Part shown: positions 1-8,108 of the stretch, one piece after another
How positions within the stretch are numbered: position 1 is the first letter of the stretch
How the letters are laid out: each line of letters starts with the position of its first letter
Source: Armatimonadota bacterium
GTDB taxonomy: Bacteria > Armatimonadota > Zipacnadia > JAUWAU01
DNA length: 64,000 nucleotides
Assembly: GCA_030601885.1 (NCBI GenBank)
Contig: JAUWAU010000003.1
Location: forward strand, 186,001 to 250,000
Direction: 5' to 3'
Position numbers and translations under genes: made by a program
Notes under the pieces: generated by a model
The model's input: only the letters and a program-made list of their open reading frames with translations
The model's database searches: none
Told to the model about the DNA's origin: nothing

Positions 1-1050
1 CTTCTCCATGCCGGTGCCATCTGCCATCGCCGCCGTTATCCCGACGATCCGCTCATCATCCTCTGCCAGCTCGATGGCTGCCTCAGCCAGCACGTCCCCG
101 TAACTCGGCTTTGCCTCTGTTCTGTACTTGCGCCCGGTGGCCACATCGAAGGGGGAGGTGCCATGCCATTTCTCCGGCTTTTTCTCTGCCGGAGCATAGC
201 CCTTGCCCTTTTGCGTGAGCACGTGGACGAGCACCGGGCCGCCGAGGTCGCGCGCGTGTGCGAAGATGTCGCGCATCCGCTCGATACTGTGCCCGGCTAT
301 TGGCCCCAGATAGGTGAATCCCAACTCCTCGAAGAGCATGCCGGGCACCAGAAGCTGCTTCACACCGCCCTTGAGCCGCTCCACCATCTCCAGCATGGCC
401 GGTCCCATGGGCAGACGCTGCATGACGGTTTCGAACTCCTCGCGCGCCCTGACGTAGTGGGGATCGGTGCGAAGCCTGCTGAGATAGTCCGCCATCGCCC
501 CAATGTTCCGCGAGATGGACATTTCGTTGTCGTTGAGGACAACCAGCAAGTCCGTCCCGAGGTGGCCGGCCTGATTCAGGCCCGCCATAGCCAGGCCCCC
601 CGACAGGGCGCCGTCGCCCAATACGGCGACAATCACCTCGTCCGTGCCATGCAGATCGCGGGCCACCGCCATGCCGAGCGCCGCCGAGATGGCCGTGCTG
701 CCGTGGCCGGTCATGAAATGGTCGTGTTCGCTCTCGTGCGGGTTGCTGAAGCCGGTCAAGCCACCCCACTGTCGCAGCGTGTCGAACCGCTCCCGCCGGC
801 CCGTGAGCAGCTTGTGCACGTAGCTTTGGTGGCTCACGTCCCAGATGATCTTGTCCTTCGGGCTGTCCAGGACGAGGTGCAGTGCCATCGTGAGCTCCAC
901 GACGCCCAGATTCGAGGCAAGATGCCCGCCGAGCCTGGCCGTTGTGCCTATAAGCAGCTCCCGGATCTCCGCCGCCAGCGCGATGAGTTGAGCGTCGGAG
1001 AGCTTCCGGAGATCAGCGGGCTGATCGATTCGGTCGAGGTGCTGTGACAT
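1..1050 (-). CDS. dxs: 1-deoxy-D-xylulose-5-phosphate synthase, N-terminal part (runs off window)
   Basis: Condenses pyruvate and glyceraldehyde-3-phosphate with thiamine diphosphate (ThDP), the first step of the MEP isoprenoid pathway; cytosolic. The first 350 codons are present, starting at ATG 1050, and the frame is still open at base 1; the family is about 620-640 residues, so the rest lies outside. Visible are the start MSQHLDRIDQPADLRKLS, the substrate-pocket segment GGHLASNLGVVELT (His43), HQSYVHKLLTGR (about residue 74), the ThDP motif LGDGALSGG at about 144-152 followed by NDNEMSIS at about 173, and ITAAMADGTG just before the edge. It is the last visible gene of the block that begins with aroQ, 64 bp downstream of xseB. 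Very secure. Confidence 0.97.
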   Translation of the reverse strand, partial: MSQHLDRIDQPADLRKLSDAQLIALAAEIRELLIGTTARLGGHLASNLGVVELTMALHLVLDSPKDKIIWDVSHQSYVHKLLTGRRERFDTLRQWGGLTGFSNPHESEHDHFMTGHGSTAISAALGMAVARDLHGTDEVIVAVLGDGALSGGLAMAGLNQAGHLGTDLLVVLNDNEMSISRNIGAMADYLSRLRTDPHYVRAREEFETVMQRLPMGPAMLEMVERLKGGVKQLLVPGMLFEELGFTYLGPIAGHSIERMRDIFAHARDLGGPVLVHVLTQKGKGYAPAEKKPEKWHGTSPFDVATGRKYRTEAKPSYGDVLAEAAIELAEDDERIVGITAAMADGTGMEK

Positions 1051-1114
1051 CGCCTGTGGTCATCCCTACGATGCGGTGCCACATCTGGGCCCGAGGAGCA
1101 CCCAGACGGGGCTG

Positions 1115-1399
1115 CTATGGATTCCGGCCGCCTTCGTCGAGGGGCTCGACGCGGGGGGCTCCCTCTTCCGTGCTGACGACTTTCTCAATGCGTGCCGCGG
1201 CCGCGTCGAGCTTCTCACGGCATGCTTTCACCAGCTTCATGCCGCGCTCGTAGAAAGCCACCTGCTGCTCCAGCGTCAGGGCGCCGCCTTCGAGGTTCTC
1301 GACGGTGGCTTCCAATTCCTCGAGCGCCTTTTCGAAGGACATCTCGGCCGGCTCCTGCAGCGCCTCACCACCGAGCTCCGGGTCACTGGACCTGGTCAT
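1115..1399 (-). CDS. xseB: Exodeoxyribonuclease VII small subunit
   Basis: Small subunit of exonuclease VII, which with XseA degrades single-stranded DNA into oligonucleotides. The 94-residue protein is a little longer than the usual ~80. The conserved core is clear: MSFEKALEELEATVENLEGG, then LTLEQQVAFYERGMKLVKAC, a helical region that wraps XseA. Its ATG overlaps the xseA stop as ATGA (1396-1399), which implies translational coupling and a fixed subunit ratio. The acidic C-terminal tail (TEEGAPRVEPLDEGG) is not conserved in the family. Confidence 0.95.
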   Translation of the reverse strand: MTRSSDPELGGEALQEPAEMSFEKALEELEATVENLEGGALTLEQQVAFYERGMKLVKACREKLDAAAARIEKVVSTEEGAPRVEPLDEGGRNP

Positions 1400-2613
1400 G
1401 TGGCCACCTCCCCCAGCTCGGCTACGTCGGTCCCAGCCGTGCCATCGTGGAATCGCACATTGAGACGATCTCCGACGGACAATTGTTTCATCCGCGTGAT
1501 CAAGGCTCCGTCCACGGGGCGAAGGCAGAGCGCATAGCCACGTTCCAGCGTCTGTGCGGGGCCCAGCGCTTCCAGTCTATCGCAGAGGGCTTGCGTCCGC
1601 GCGCTGAGGCGCTCCAGCCGGTGGCTGTAGGCTCGATCCATGCGCGATGACAGCTCGTCAACGGCTTGTTCGGATTGCCGCAGGCGCTCAGCCGGGAAGC
1701 GAAGCGCCCGCCGCGCCGCCAATTGCTCCAACGTGATGCGGCGCCGCTCGAGCCCGCCCAGGAGCGCCAGTCGCAGGCGCTCGGACAACCCAGCGACAAG
1801 GGCGCGCAGCTCGGCCTGATCCGGCACCGCCAGCTCCGCCGCGGCCGACGGCGTCGGGGCGCGGAGATCGGCCACGAAGTCGGCGATGGTGAAGTCCGTT
1901 TCGTGCCCTACAGCGCTGATGACAGGCCGGGCGGATGCGTAGATGGCGCGCGCCACTATCTCTTCGTTGAAGGCCCACAAGTCCTCTATCGACCCGCCGC
2001 CCCTACCCAGGATTATGGTGTCAACCTCGTCCGCCTCATTGGCCACCGCCAGGGCTTTCACGATGCTGGACGCGGCCTCGTCGCCCTGGACGATGGCGGG
2101 CACGATGAGCTGGCTGGCCGCCGGGTAGCGCCTCGCCAGGATGGTGGTGATGTCACGAATGGCCGCACCGGTCGGGGAGGTGATGATGGCGATGCGGCGC
2201 GGGAATCGCGGTACCGGGCGTTTGCGCGCCGTGTCGAAGAGGCCCTCGGCCTCCAGCTTCGCCTTCAGCCGTTCGAAGGCGAGGTGCAGGTCGCCGAGGC
2301 CGTCAGGCTGCATGAATCGAGTGTAGAGCTGATAGCGGCCGCCCCTCTCGTACACGCTCACGTCGCCTGAGGCGATCACTCGCATGCCGTCTTCAGGCTC
2401 GAAGCTGAGGTGCGCCGCGGCGCCGCGGAACATGATGCAACTGAGCTGTGAAGCCTCATCTTTGAGTGAGAAGTACACATGCCCCGAGCTGTGGCGCTTG
2501 AAATTGGACACCTCGCCGCGGACGGAGATATCCTGCAGCAGCTCCGATGAGTCCAGCAGCCGCTTAACGTGTCTGGTGAGCTCGCTGACGCTGAGTATGC
2601 TATCGTGTGTCAT
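1396..2613 (-). CDS. xseA: Exodeoxyribonuclease VII large subunit
   Basis: Catalytic subunit of exonuclease VII, acting in mismatch repair and removal of single-stranded DNA. The 405-residue product has the N-terminal OB-fold (LTRHVKRLLDSSELLQDISV, VYFSLKDE), then the nuclease domain with IITSPTGAAIRDI, the signature GRGGGSIEDLWAFN at about 205-218, and SAVGHETDFTIADFVADLRA followed by PTPSAAAE. A coiled-coil region follows, and the tail GYALC..DG..I motif is kept. Start: ATG at 2613 places the protein at TxDSILSVSELT; an in-frame GTG at 2631 is equally open and no strong Shine-Dalgarno decides. Sixty bases separate it from nusB upstream. Confidence 0.96.
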   Translation of the reverse strand: MTHDSILSVSELTRHVKRLLDSSELLQDISVRGEVSNFKRHSSGHVYFSLKDEASQLSCIMFRGAAAHLSFEPEDGMRVIASGDVSVYERGGRYQLYTRFMQPDGLGDLHLAFERLKAKLEAEGLFDTARKRPVPRFPRRIAIITSPTGAAIRDITTILARRYPAASQLIVPAIVQGDEAASSIVKALAVANEADEVDTIILGRGGGSIEDLWAFNEEIVARAIYASARPVISAVGHETDFTIADFVADLRAPTPSAAAELAVPDQAELRALVAGLSERLRLALLGGLERRRITLEQLAARRALRFPAERLRQSEQAVDELSSRMDRAYSHRLERLSARTQALCDRLEALGPAQTLERGYALCLRPVDGALITRMKQLSVGDRLNVRFHDGTAGTDVAELGEVAT

Positions 2614-2673
2614 CGCGTGCGCGGGCGGCACTGAGGCGGTGAAGCAGGTGGACGGTGCAGCGCTTTCTGGCGC

Positions 2674-3171
2674 CTAGCGGTCTATGGGCGCCATGCCGCG
2701 GCTGCGCACGAACGCGCCGAGGATGCCGTTGACGAAGCTGCCCGATTCCTCGGTGCTATACTCCTTGGCCAGATCGACGGCCTCGTCGATAGAGACGCTG
2801 ACGGGGATATCGTCAAAGTAGATGATCTCTGCGAGCGCCAGTCGCAGGATGTTGCGATCGATGCTGGCCATGCGCTCCAGTGACCATCCTTCGGCGAACT
2901 CCGAGATGATTTCGTCCAGCTCGCCGATGCCGCCGAGCGCCGCAGCAGTAAGCTCATCGGCGAATTCGCCAGCCTCGACCGCCTGCTCTTCCGCCACCTG
3001 AAATCGCTCCGCCGCCCGCATGCCGCCGCTGGCCTCGTGCTCGGCCTCCAGCGCCAGTGCGACGAGCACGTCGCGGGAGCTCTCCAGAGCGCGTTCACGC
3101 GTCTCGCCCGTGACCTCATACTGGTACAACGTGCTGAGGGCGATCTCCCGCCCGAGTCTCCGTGTCTTCAC
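2674..3171 (-). CDS. nusB: Transcription antitermination factor NusB
   Basis: Binds boxA RNA with S10/NusE and supports antitermination of rRNA operons. The 165-residue protein is longer than usual (~140) because of an acidic insert around residues 40-75 (EHEASGG..EEQAVEAGEF). Conserved parts are the N-terminal RRLGREIALSTLYQYEVTG and the C-terminal half: DRNILRLALAEIIYFDDIPV, then SIDEAVDLAKEYSTEESGSF and VNGILGAFVR. The start is GTG at 3171; the nearest purine-rich site (GGGGAGG) lies 14 bases upstream, a long spacing. It sits between the DUF2273-like gene and xseA, as in Firmicutes. Confidence 0.95.
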   Translation of the reverse strand: MKTRRLGREIALSTLYQYEVTGETRERALESSRDVLVALALEAEHEASGGMRAAERFQVAEEQAVEAGEFADELTAAALGGIGELDEIISEFAEGWSLERMASIDRNILRLALAEIIYFDDIPVSVSIDEAVDLAKEYSTEESGSFVNGILGAFVRSRGMAPIDR

Positions 3172-3271
3172 GGGTATGGGCGGAGCCTCCCCTCACTTGC
3201 TCGCGTGGTACAACCGGCGACGCCGCGGACCTCTCGGCAGCCTGCCGGCTGCCAGCGCACACCGATCGCGC

Positions 3272-3418
3272 CTATCGCCACAGCCAGCCGATGATCCATC
3301 CGATAAGTCCCACACCGAGCGCCAGCAGCGCCCACCACTTCATCGCATATATGATGGCAACGATGCCAACGCCTATGAGTGCCCCGAGAAAAGCCCGCCC
3401 AGCGCGACTGTCGCTCAT
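3272..3418 (-). CDS. Small membrane protein, DUF2273-like
   Basis: A 48-residue protein starting at ATG 3418, five bases after the accC stop codon, with a good ribosome site (GAGGAGGG, 11 bases upstream). After MSDSRAGRAF the rest is almost entirely hydrophobic (LGALIGVGIVAIIY and WWALLALGVGLIGWIIGWL), giving one long or two short membrane segments. Small DUF2273 membrane proteins are known next to Asp23/YqhY and nusB in Firmicutes, and this position between accC and nusB fits. No Asp23-family gene is present here. Function unknown; family assignment rests on size, hydropathy and position. Confidence 0.6.
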   Translation of the reverse strand: MSDSRAGRAFLGALIGVGIVAIIYAMKWWALLALGVGLIGWIIGWLWR

Positions 3419-3422
3419 GGTC

Positions 3423-4799
3423 TCAAGTGCCCTCCTCGCCGTACCGCCTGCCTTCGCCATTCATGCGGCGGCGGATGAAGCTGGTGTCGATCTCGCCCCG
3501 GCGGAAGTACGCGTTCCGGAGAAGCTCCAGATGGAAATCCACGGTGGTCTTGATGCCGCCGATGCGCATGCTGCGCAGCGCTGCCTCCATGCGGGCAATG
3601 GCTGACACCCGATCGTGATTCCAACAGATGACTTTAGCAATCATCGGATCGTAGTGCGACGGGACGACGCTGCCAGAGCACACGCCAGTGTCCACCCGCA
3701 CCCCGGGCCCGCTCGGAACCACGAATTCGTCGATGCGGCCCGGCGAGGGGAGGAAGTTGTTGAGACCGTCCGCGGCCAAGATGCGGCATTCTATGGCGTG
3801 CCCCTGGAAGTAGATGTGTCCCTGCTCGCAGCTCAGCTCCTCGCCGGCAGCGATGCGGATCTGCTCCCTCACGATATCCACGCCGGTGATCATCTCCGTC
3901 ACCGGATGCTCCACCTGGACGCGAGTGTTCATCTCAATGAAGTAGAACTGACCCCGATTATCCAGCAGGAACTCCACCGTGCCGGCATTCTGGTACCCGA
4001 CGGCCTTGGCGGCTCGCACCGCCGCGTCCCCGAGCCGCCGTCTCAGCGACGAACGCTTTACCCCCGGGGATGGCGACTCCTCCAGCAGCTTCTGCAGACG
4101 GAACTGTATGGAGCACTCCCGCTCGCCCAGATGCACCACGTTGCCGTGGGAGTCGGCGAGGATTTGCACCTCAACGTGCCTCGGCTCGGGAATCTGCCGC
4201 TCCATGTACACCGCCGGATTCCCGAAAGCCGATTTCGCCTCGGCCTGCGCGATCGCCAGCGCCTCACCCAGATCCTCCTCGTTTTGCACCAGGCGAATCC
4301 CACGCCCCCCGCCGCCGGCCGCCGCCTTAATGTAGACCGGATAGCCCAGGTCCCGCGCCACCGTGCGCGCGTGGCTCACATTCGCGATGCCGTCTTCGGT
4401 CCCAGGTACGATCGGCACGCCGTGTTCGCGCATCGCACGCCGCGCTGCCGCCTTGTTACCCATGGCTTCAACCACATGCGCCGGCGGCCCGATGAACTTG
4501 ATCTTGTACGTCTCACAGATCTCAGCGAAGCTGGGATCCTCGGACAGATTCCCATACCCGGGGTGGATCGCATCACACTCCGTCATCAGAGCCGTCTGGA
4601 TTATGGCCGGGATGTTGAGGTAGCTATCGCGGTTGGGCGCCGGCCCAATGCAGCGGGCCTCATCGGCCATGGCCACATGCAGCGAACCCCGATCCGCCTC
4701 AGAGTACACGGCGACGCACGGGATCTTCAGCTCGCGGCACGCTGTGATGATGCGACAGGCAATCTCTCCCCTGTTGGAGACAAGTATCTTGTTGAACAT
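3423..4799 (-). CDS. accC: Acetyl-CoA carboxylase, biotin carboxylase subunit
   Basis: ATP-dependent carboxylation of biotin on BCCP, the first half-reaction of acetyl-CoA carboxylase. At 458 residues it has the expected length and all three domains: N-terminal Rossmann-like (MFNKILVSNRGEIACRII), ATP-grasp with the glycine loop AAAGGGGRGI at about 159-168, Lys116 and Lys158, the metal site FIEMNTRVQVEHPVTE, and the C-terminal part with SHYDPMIAKV. Two usually invariant spots differ: the family's QRRHQK reads QFRLQK (Phe233, Leu235) and HPGYGFLSE reads HPGYGNLSE (Asn84). The start ATG is preceded by GGAGAG seven bases upstream. A pilin gene separates it from accB. Confidence 0.95.
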   Translation of the reverse strand: MFNKILVSNRGEIACRIITACRELKIPCVAVYSEADRGSLHVAMADEARCIGPAPNRDSYLNIPAIIQTALMTECDAIHPGYGNLSEDPSFAEICETYKIKFIGPPAHVVEAMGNKAAARRAMREHGVPIVPGTEDGIANVSHARTVARDLGYPVYIKAAAGGGGRGIRLVQNEEDLGEALAIAQAEAKSAFGNPAVYMERQIPEPRHVEVQILADSHGNVVHLGERECSIQFRLQKLLEESPSPGVKRSSLRRRLGDAAVRAAKAVGYQNAGTVEFLLDNRGQFYFIEMNTRVQVEHPVTEMITGVDIVREQIRIAAGEELSCEQGHIYFQGHAIECRILAADGLNNFLPSPGRIDEFVVPSGPGVRVDTGVCSGSVVPSHYDPMIAKVICWNHDRVSAIARMEAALRSMRIGGIKTTVDFHLELLRNAYFRRGEIDTSFIRRRMNGEGRRYGEEGT

Positions 4800-4837
4800 C
4801 TGGCGGCTCTCCGGCGCCAGGCGCCAGCTACGCCCGG

Positions 4838-5218
4838 CTAGTACTCTTCGTGCCCGGATGTTGTGCAGCGGACGCTACCGCTCTGGCTGTCGTAGACGTA
4901 CGGCTCTCCGCTCGTTGGGCACTGCTCGAATCCCGCGCCGAGCCCCTTGACAGCCGCCTTGAGCGATCGCGGGGGCGGCTCGCCCGCCATCGTCTCCATC
5001 TGAATGTTCATGCGGAGCTGCCGCAGGTTGCTCTGGCACGCCGTGTCCACAGCCCGGTCTACAGCTTGCGCGGGCAACGACCTCTGGTCCTTGCCGCCCC
5101 TCTTCCCTGGGCCGAAGTACAGCCCGGCGAGAACGGCGATGATGGCAATGACCACAACGAGCTCGATGAGGCCGAACCCACCTTGATGGCCCTTCCGAAC
5201 CGGTCGCTCCCACATCAT
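4838..5218 (-). CDS. Type IV prepilin-like protein inserted between accB and accC
   Basis: A 126-residue protein with a class III (prepilin) signal: short basic leader MMWERPVRKGHQGG, cleavage site before Phe, Glu at position 5 of the mature protein and a hydrophobic helix (FGLIELVVVIAIIAVLAGLY). It would be processed by a prepilin peptidase (none in this window) and assembled into a pilus or pseudopilus. The globular part is small, with two C-terminal cysteines (FEQCPTSGEP, VRCTT) that could form a disulfide as in some ComGC-like pseudopilins. It begins 13 bases after accB (AGGTGG ribosome site) and ends 38 bases before accC, so it is co-transcribed with fatty-acid genes, which is unusual. 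Confidence 0.85.
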   Translation of the reverse strand: MMWERPVRKGHQGGFGLIELVVVIAIIAVLAGLYFGPGKRGGKDQRSLPAQAVDRAVDTACQSNLRQLRMNIQMETMAGEPPPRSLKAAVKGLGAGFEQCPTSGEPYVYDSQSGSVRCTTSGHEEY

Positions 5219-5231
5219 CTATACGCCACCT

Positions 5232-5681
5232 CTACTCCGCGTCGGAACGGATGACAAAGAGCGGCTGGCCGAACTCCACCTCAACACCCTCCTCCGCCAT
5301 TATCTCCTTTACCTCGCCCGCCGCCTCGGCCGTCACTTGGTTGGACATCTTGAGCGTCTCGATCGTGGCGAGCGGCTGATCCCGCTCCACCTGCTCGCCG
5401 ACTTCCACAAAAGGCTCTGCATCGGGCCCAGCGCCGCGATGGAACCATCCGACGTTGGCCGCCCGCACAATGTACTCCTCAGGCTGAACCCCGACCGCGG
5501 GCTCCGCCTCCGTCGGCTCCGGCGCAGCCACTGCCAACGCCGGCTCAGCGGGCGCCTGCCGCTGCAGCACGCGCGGGCGCCGACGTATGCGAACGATGCC
5601 GTCCGGCGTTTCCACGGCGATCTCGCAAGCGCCCGACTGCTTGCTGAGCTCAATGATGGCTTTTATCCGCTCGGCATCCAT
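5232..5681 (-). CDS. accB: Acetyl-CoA carboxylase, biotin carboxyl carrier protein
   Basis: Carries biotin between the carboxylase and transferase subunits of acetyl-CoA carboxylase. The 149-residue product (ATG 5681; a TTG seven codons upstream is also open) has the usual N-terminal segment MDAERIKAIIELSKQSG and EIAVETPDGIVRIRR, an Ala/Pro-rich linker (about 45-75), and the C-terminal biotinyl domain. The biotin site reads IETLKMSNQV, where the consensus is A-M-K-M: the Lys is present but the preceding Met is Leu. It lies 94 bases downstream of efp and is the first of the accB - pilin - accC set. Confidence 0.94.
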   Translation of the reverse strand: MDAERIKAIIELSKQSGACEIAVETPDGIVRIRRRPRVLQRQAPAEPALAVAAPEPTEAEPAVGVQPEEYIVRAANVGWFHRGAGPDAEPFVEVGEQVERDQPLATIETLKMSNQVTAEAAGEVKEIMAEEGVEVEFGQPLFVIRSDAE

Positions 5682-5775
5682 AGAACAATAAGGGACAGGC
5701 AACAGGGATTGGGTAGGAGCTGCCCGAACAGTTGCTCCTCCCTCCCCTGACCCCTATCCCGTCGTACTCGGCCCG

Positions 5776-6336
5776 CTACGTCACCCGCTCCAGATACTCA
5801 TCGCTGCGGGTATCGACCTTCACCACGTCGCCGACTTCTATGAAGAGCGGCACCTGAACGACGACGCCGGTCTCCAGCACAGCCGGTTTCGTTCCGCCCT
5901 GGGCGGTGTCGCCGCGCACGCCTGGGTCCGTCTGAGACACGGTAAGCTGCACCGCGATGGGCAGCTCCAGCCCGATCACGTCCCCCTTGTACATCACCAG
6001 GCCAATCTCTAGGCTTTCTTTCAGGTACTTCCGCGAATCTCCCACCTGCTCGTCCGACAGCTCAATCTGGTCGAAGTTGGCCACGTCCATGAAGTAGTAA
6101 TCGTCGGCCGTGCTGTACAGGAACTGCACCTTCCGGCGCTCCACGTGCGCCGTCTCCACCTTCGCTCCAGCTCGGAAGGTCTTCTCGAAAACCCCGCCCG
6201 TATGTACATTCCGCAGGCGAGTACGCACGAAGGCCCCGCCCTTGCCCGGCTTAACGTGCTGGTATTCCAGGATCTGGTACGCCGCCCCGTCCAGCTCTAT
6301 CGTCAGGCCGTTCTTGAAATCCGCCGTGGAGATCAC
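5776..6336 (-). CDS. efp: Translation elongation factor P
   Basis: Relieves ribosome stalling at polyproline stretches, binding between the P and E sites. The 186 residues are the family's normal length. The N-terminal KOW-like domain carries the tip loop KPGKGGAF, whose Lys is the site of post-translational modification in many bacteria; no modification enzyme is in the window. Domains II/III follow (YYFMDVANFDQIEL, VIGLELPIAVQLTV, TKPAVLETGVVVQVPLFIEV and a C-terminal GDVVKVDTRSDEYLERV signature). The start is GTG 6336, eight bases after AGGAGG. Several proteins in this window are rich in proline, including the one at 57535-58299. Confidence 0.97.
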   Translation of the reverse strand: MISTADFKNGLTIELDGAAYQILEYQHVKPGKGGAFVRTRLRNVHTGGVFEKTFRAGAKVETAHVERRKVQFLYSTADDYYFMDVANFDQIELSDEQVGDSRKYLKESLEIGLVMYKGDVIGLELPIAVQLTVSQTDPGVRGDTAQGGTKPAVLETGVVVQVPLFIEVGDVVKVDTRSDEYLERVT

Positions 6337-6398
6337 CGGCGGCGCCTCCTCTCAAAAGCCATGCGAGTTTACACTAACGGAACCGAAAAGTCAACGCG

Positions 6399-7466
6399 CT
6401 ACGATCCCGCCCACTTCGGCGCCTGGGTGAGCACCTCAGCGCCGTTTTCGGTGATGAGAACCATGTCTTCCACCCGTACGCCCGCATAGCCCTCGAGGTA
6501 GATCCCAGGCTCGATCGTAATGACCATACCCGGCGCGAGGACGTCATTGCTGCTGCGCGAGATCGTGGGCAGTTCGTGCACGGCGCGGCCGACGCCATGC
6601 CCCAGACCGTGCTTGAACGCGTCGCCGAAGCCGGCTGTGGCAATGTGCTCCCGGGCCACCTTATCCAGCTTCGCGGCGCGCATGCCAGGCCTGGCGGCCC
6701 CCTCGGCCAGCAGTTGCGCTTCCAGCGCCACCCGGTACATCTTCTCCTGCTTCCGCTTTGGCTTGCCGAGACAAATGGTGCGCGTAATGTCGGAGCAGTA
6801 CGAGTCCTTGACGGCGCCGAAGTCGGCCTTCACCAGGTCCCGCTCCCGCAGCGCGCGGCCCGTCACCGGCGCGTGAGGCATGGCGGCATTTGGCCCCGAG
6901 GCGGCGATGGTGTCGAAGGCGAACTTGTCGGCACCCTCGATGCGCATCGCGCGCTCTATCTCACCGCTCAACTCCCGCTCTGTCATGCCGCGCCGCACCC
7001 GTGGGAGGGTGCGTGCCCAGGCGCGGTCCGCGATGGCGACGGCCCGCCGGATGGCGGCTATCTCCCACGCATCCTTCACCATTCGCATCCGGCCAATCAG
7101 CCCACGCGTGGCCACCATTCGCGGTCCCGCCAGATGTCGCCGCAGCTCCTGCGCCTGCCGATACGTCAGGTGGTCGGCCTCGATGCCGATGCGACGCGCC
7201 CTGGTACGCCGAATGACTCGCGAGAGAGCCTCCAGGTATCCCTTGCCCCGACTAATAGCCAGCTGGAAATCTGGCGCATCCTGCGCCGCCTGTGCGTCGA
7301 ACCGGCTGTCGGTGATCAGGTATTGCCGGCTGGGCGAGATGTATAGCAGACCGGCATCACCAGAGAAGCCACTGATGTAGCTCACGTTCACCTGGTCGGA
7401 CACGACCAGGCTGTCCACCTTGTCCCCATCCATCGCCTGCCGGAGCTTGTGAACGCGAGTGGGCAC
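6399..7466 (-). CDS. pepP: Xaa-Pro dipeptidase / aminopeptidase P family (M24B)
   Basis: Metallopeptidase cutting X-Pro bonds; cytosolic. The N-terminal creatinase-like domain (LRQAMDGDKVDSLVV..YISGFSGD) precedes the pita-bread catalytic domain, where all five dinuclear metal ligands can be seen: KADFGAVKDSYCSDITRTI (two Asp), LGHGVGRAVHELP (His), IEPGIYLEGYAGVRVED (two Glu). GTG at 7466 is preceded by a strong GAGGGGGG site and is chosen over the GTG at 7490 that overlaps the aroQ stop. The pairing with aroQ and efp is the same as yqhT in Bacillus. Product about 355 residues, the usual size. Confidence 0.93.
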   Translation of the reverse strand: MPTRVHKLRQAMDGDKVDSLVVSDQVNVSYISGFSGDAGLLYISPSRQYLITDSRFDAQAAQDAPDFQLAISRGKGYLEALSRVIRRTRARRIGIEADHLTYRQAQELRRHLAGPRMVATRGLIGRMRMVKDAWEIAAIRRAVAIADRAWARTLPRVRRGMTERELSGEIERAMRIEGADKFAFDTIAASGPNAAMPHAPVTGRALRERDLVKADFGAVKDSYCSDITRTICLGKPKRKQEKMYRVALEAQLLAEGAARPGMRAAKLDKVAREHIATAGFGDAFKHGLGHGVGRAVHELPTISRSSNDVLAPGMVITIEPGIYLEGYAGVRVEDMVLITENGAEVLTQAPKWAGS

Positions 7467-7486
7467 AGCCAACCCCCCTCTCAAAC

Positions 7487-7936
7487 TCACTCCGCCGCTG
7501 CCTGGCGCACGAGGTACATGAGGGCCCGGAGGGCGAGCAGGTAGCTCATGGCCCCGAACCCACTGATCTGCCCCGCGCAGACCTCCGCTATCAGGGACCG
7601 CTGACGGAAGGCCTCGCGGGCGTGGACGTTGGATAGGTGCACCTCAACAGTCGGCAGCCGCACCGCCTCGATGGCGTCCCGGATCGCCACACTCGTGTGG
7701 GTATATGCCGCTGCATTGATCACAATGCCTTGCGCCCACTGGTGTGCATCGTGGACTGCTTCAACTATCTCGCCCTCGTGGTTGGAGTGCGTGATGCGCA
7801 GCTCGGCCCCTATCTGCTTGGCCTCCCCATTCATCGCCTCATTGATCTGCTCCAACGTGTGCGTGCCGTACAGAGCCGGCTCGCGAAGGCCGAGCAGGTC
7901 CAGATTCGGGCCGTGTACGACGGCGATCTTGATCAT
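7487..7936 (-). CDS. aroQ: 3-dehydroquinate dehydratase, type II
   Basis: Dehydrates 3-dehydroquinate to 3-dehydroshikimate, step three of the shikimate pathway. The 149-residue product has all motifs of the dodecameric type II enzyme: VVHGPNLDLLGLREPALYG with the catalytic Tyr, ITHSNHEGEIVEAVHDA, INAAAYTHTSVAIRDAI and VEVHLSNVHAREAFRQRS. Start ATG 7936 lies ten bases after GGAGGG, so an upstream in-frame extension is rejected. It is the first gene of the housekeeping block; 170 bases without a recognisable gene separate it from the ligase gene at 8109. Confidence 0.97.
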   Translation of the reverse strand: MIKIAVVHGPNLDLLGLREPALYGTHTLEQINEAMNGEAKQIGAELRITHSNHEGEIVEAVHDAHQWAQGIVINAAAYTHTSVAIRDAIEAVRLPTVEVHLSNVHAREAFRQRSLIAEVCAGQISGFGAMSYLLALRALMYLVRQAAAE

Positions 7937-8108
7937 GTCGATTGATCCCTCCGAACGCACGGGCAGCCAACGAGGCCATGAAACCGCAGGTGCCGTTGCT
8001 TTCGCGATGCTTCAGAGGTGTCCCTCCCCGTGGCGGGAGCAGCAGGTGTCAGCCCGGGCGGGGGCCGGACAATGCCGTTGGCCTCCGAACAGCGGCGCAA
8101 CTGCCGTG

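Noticed and set aside
163..1047. Long plus-strand open frame of 294 codons over the dxs region
   Set aside because: It is the antisense of dxs; composition is His/Arg/Gln-rich and no family motif is seen, while the minus strand encodes a complete N-terminal DXS.
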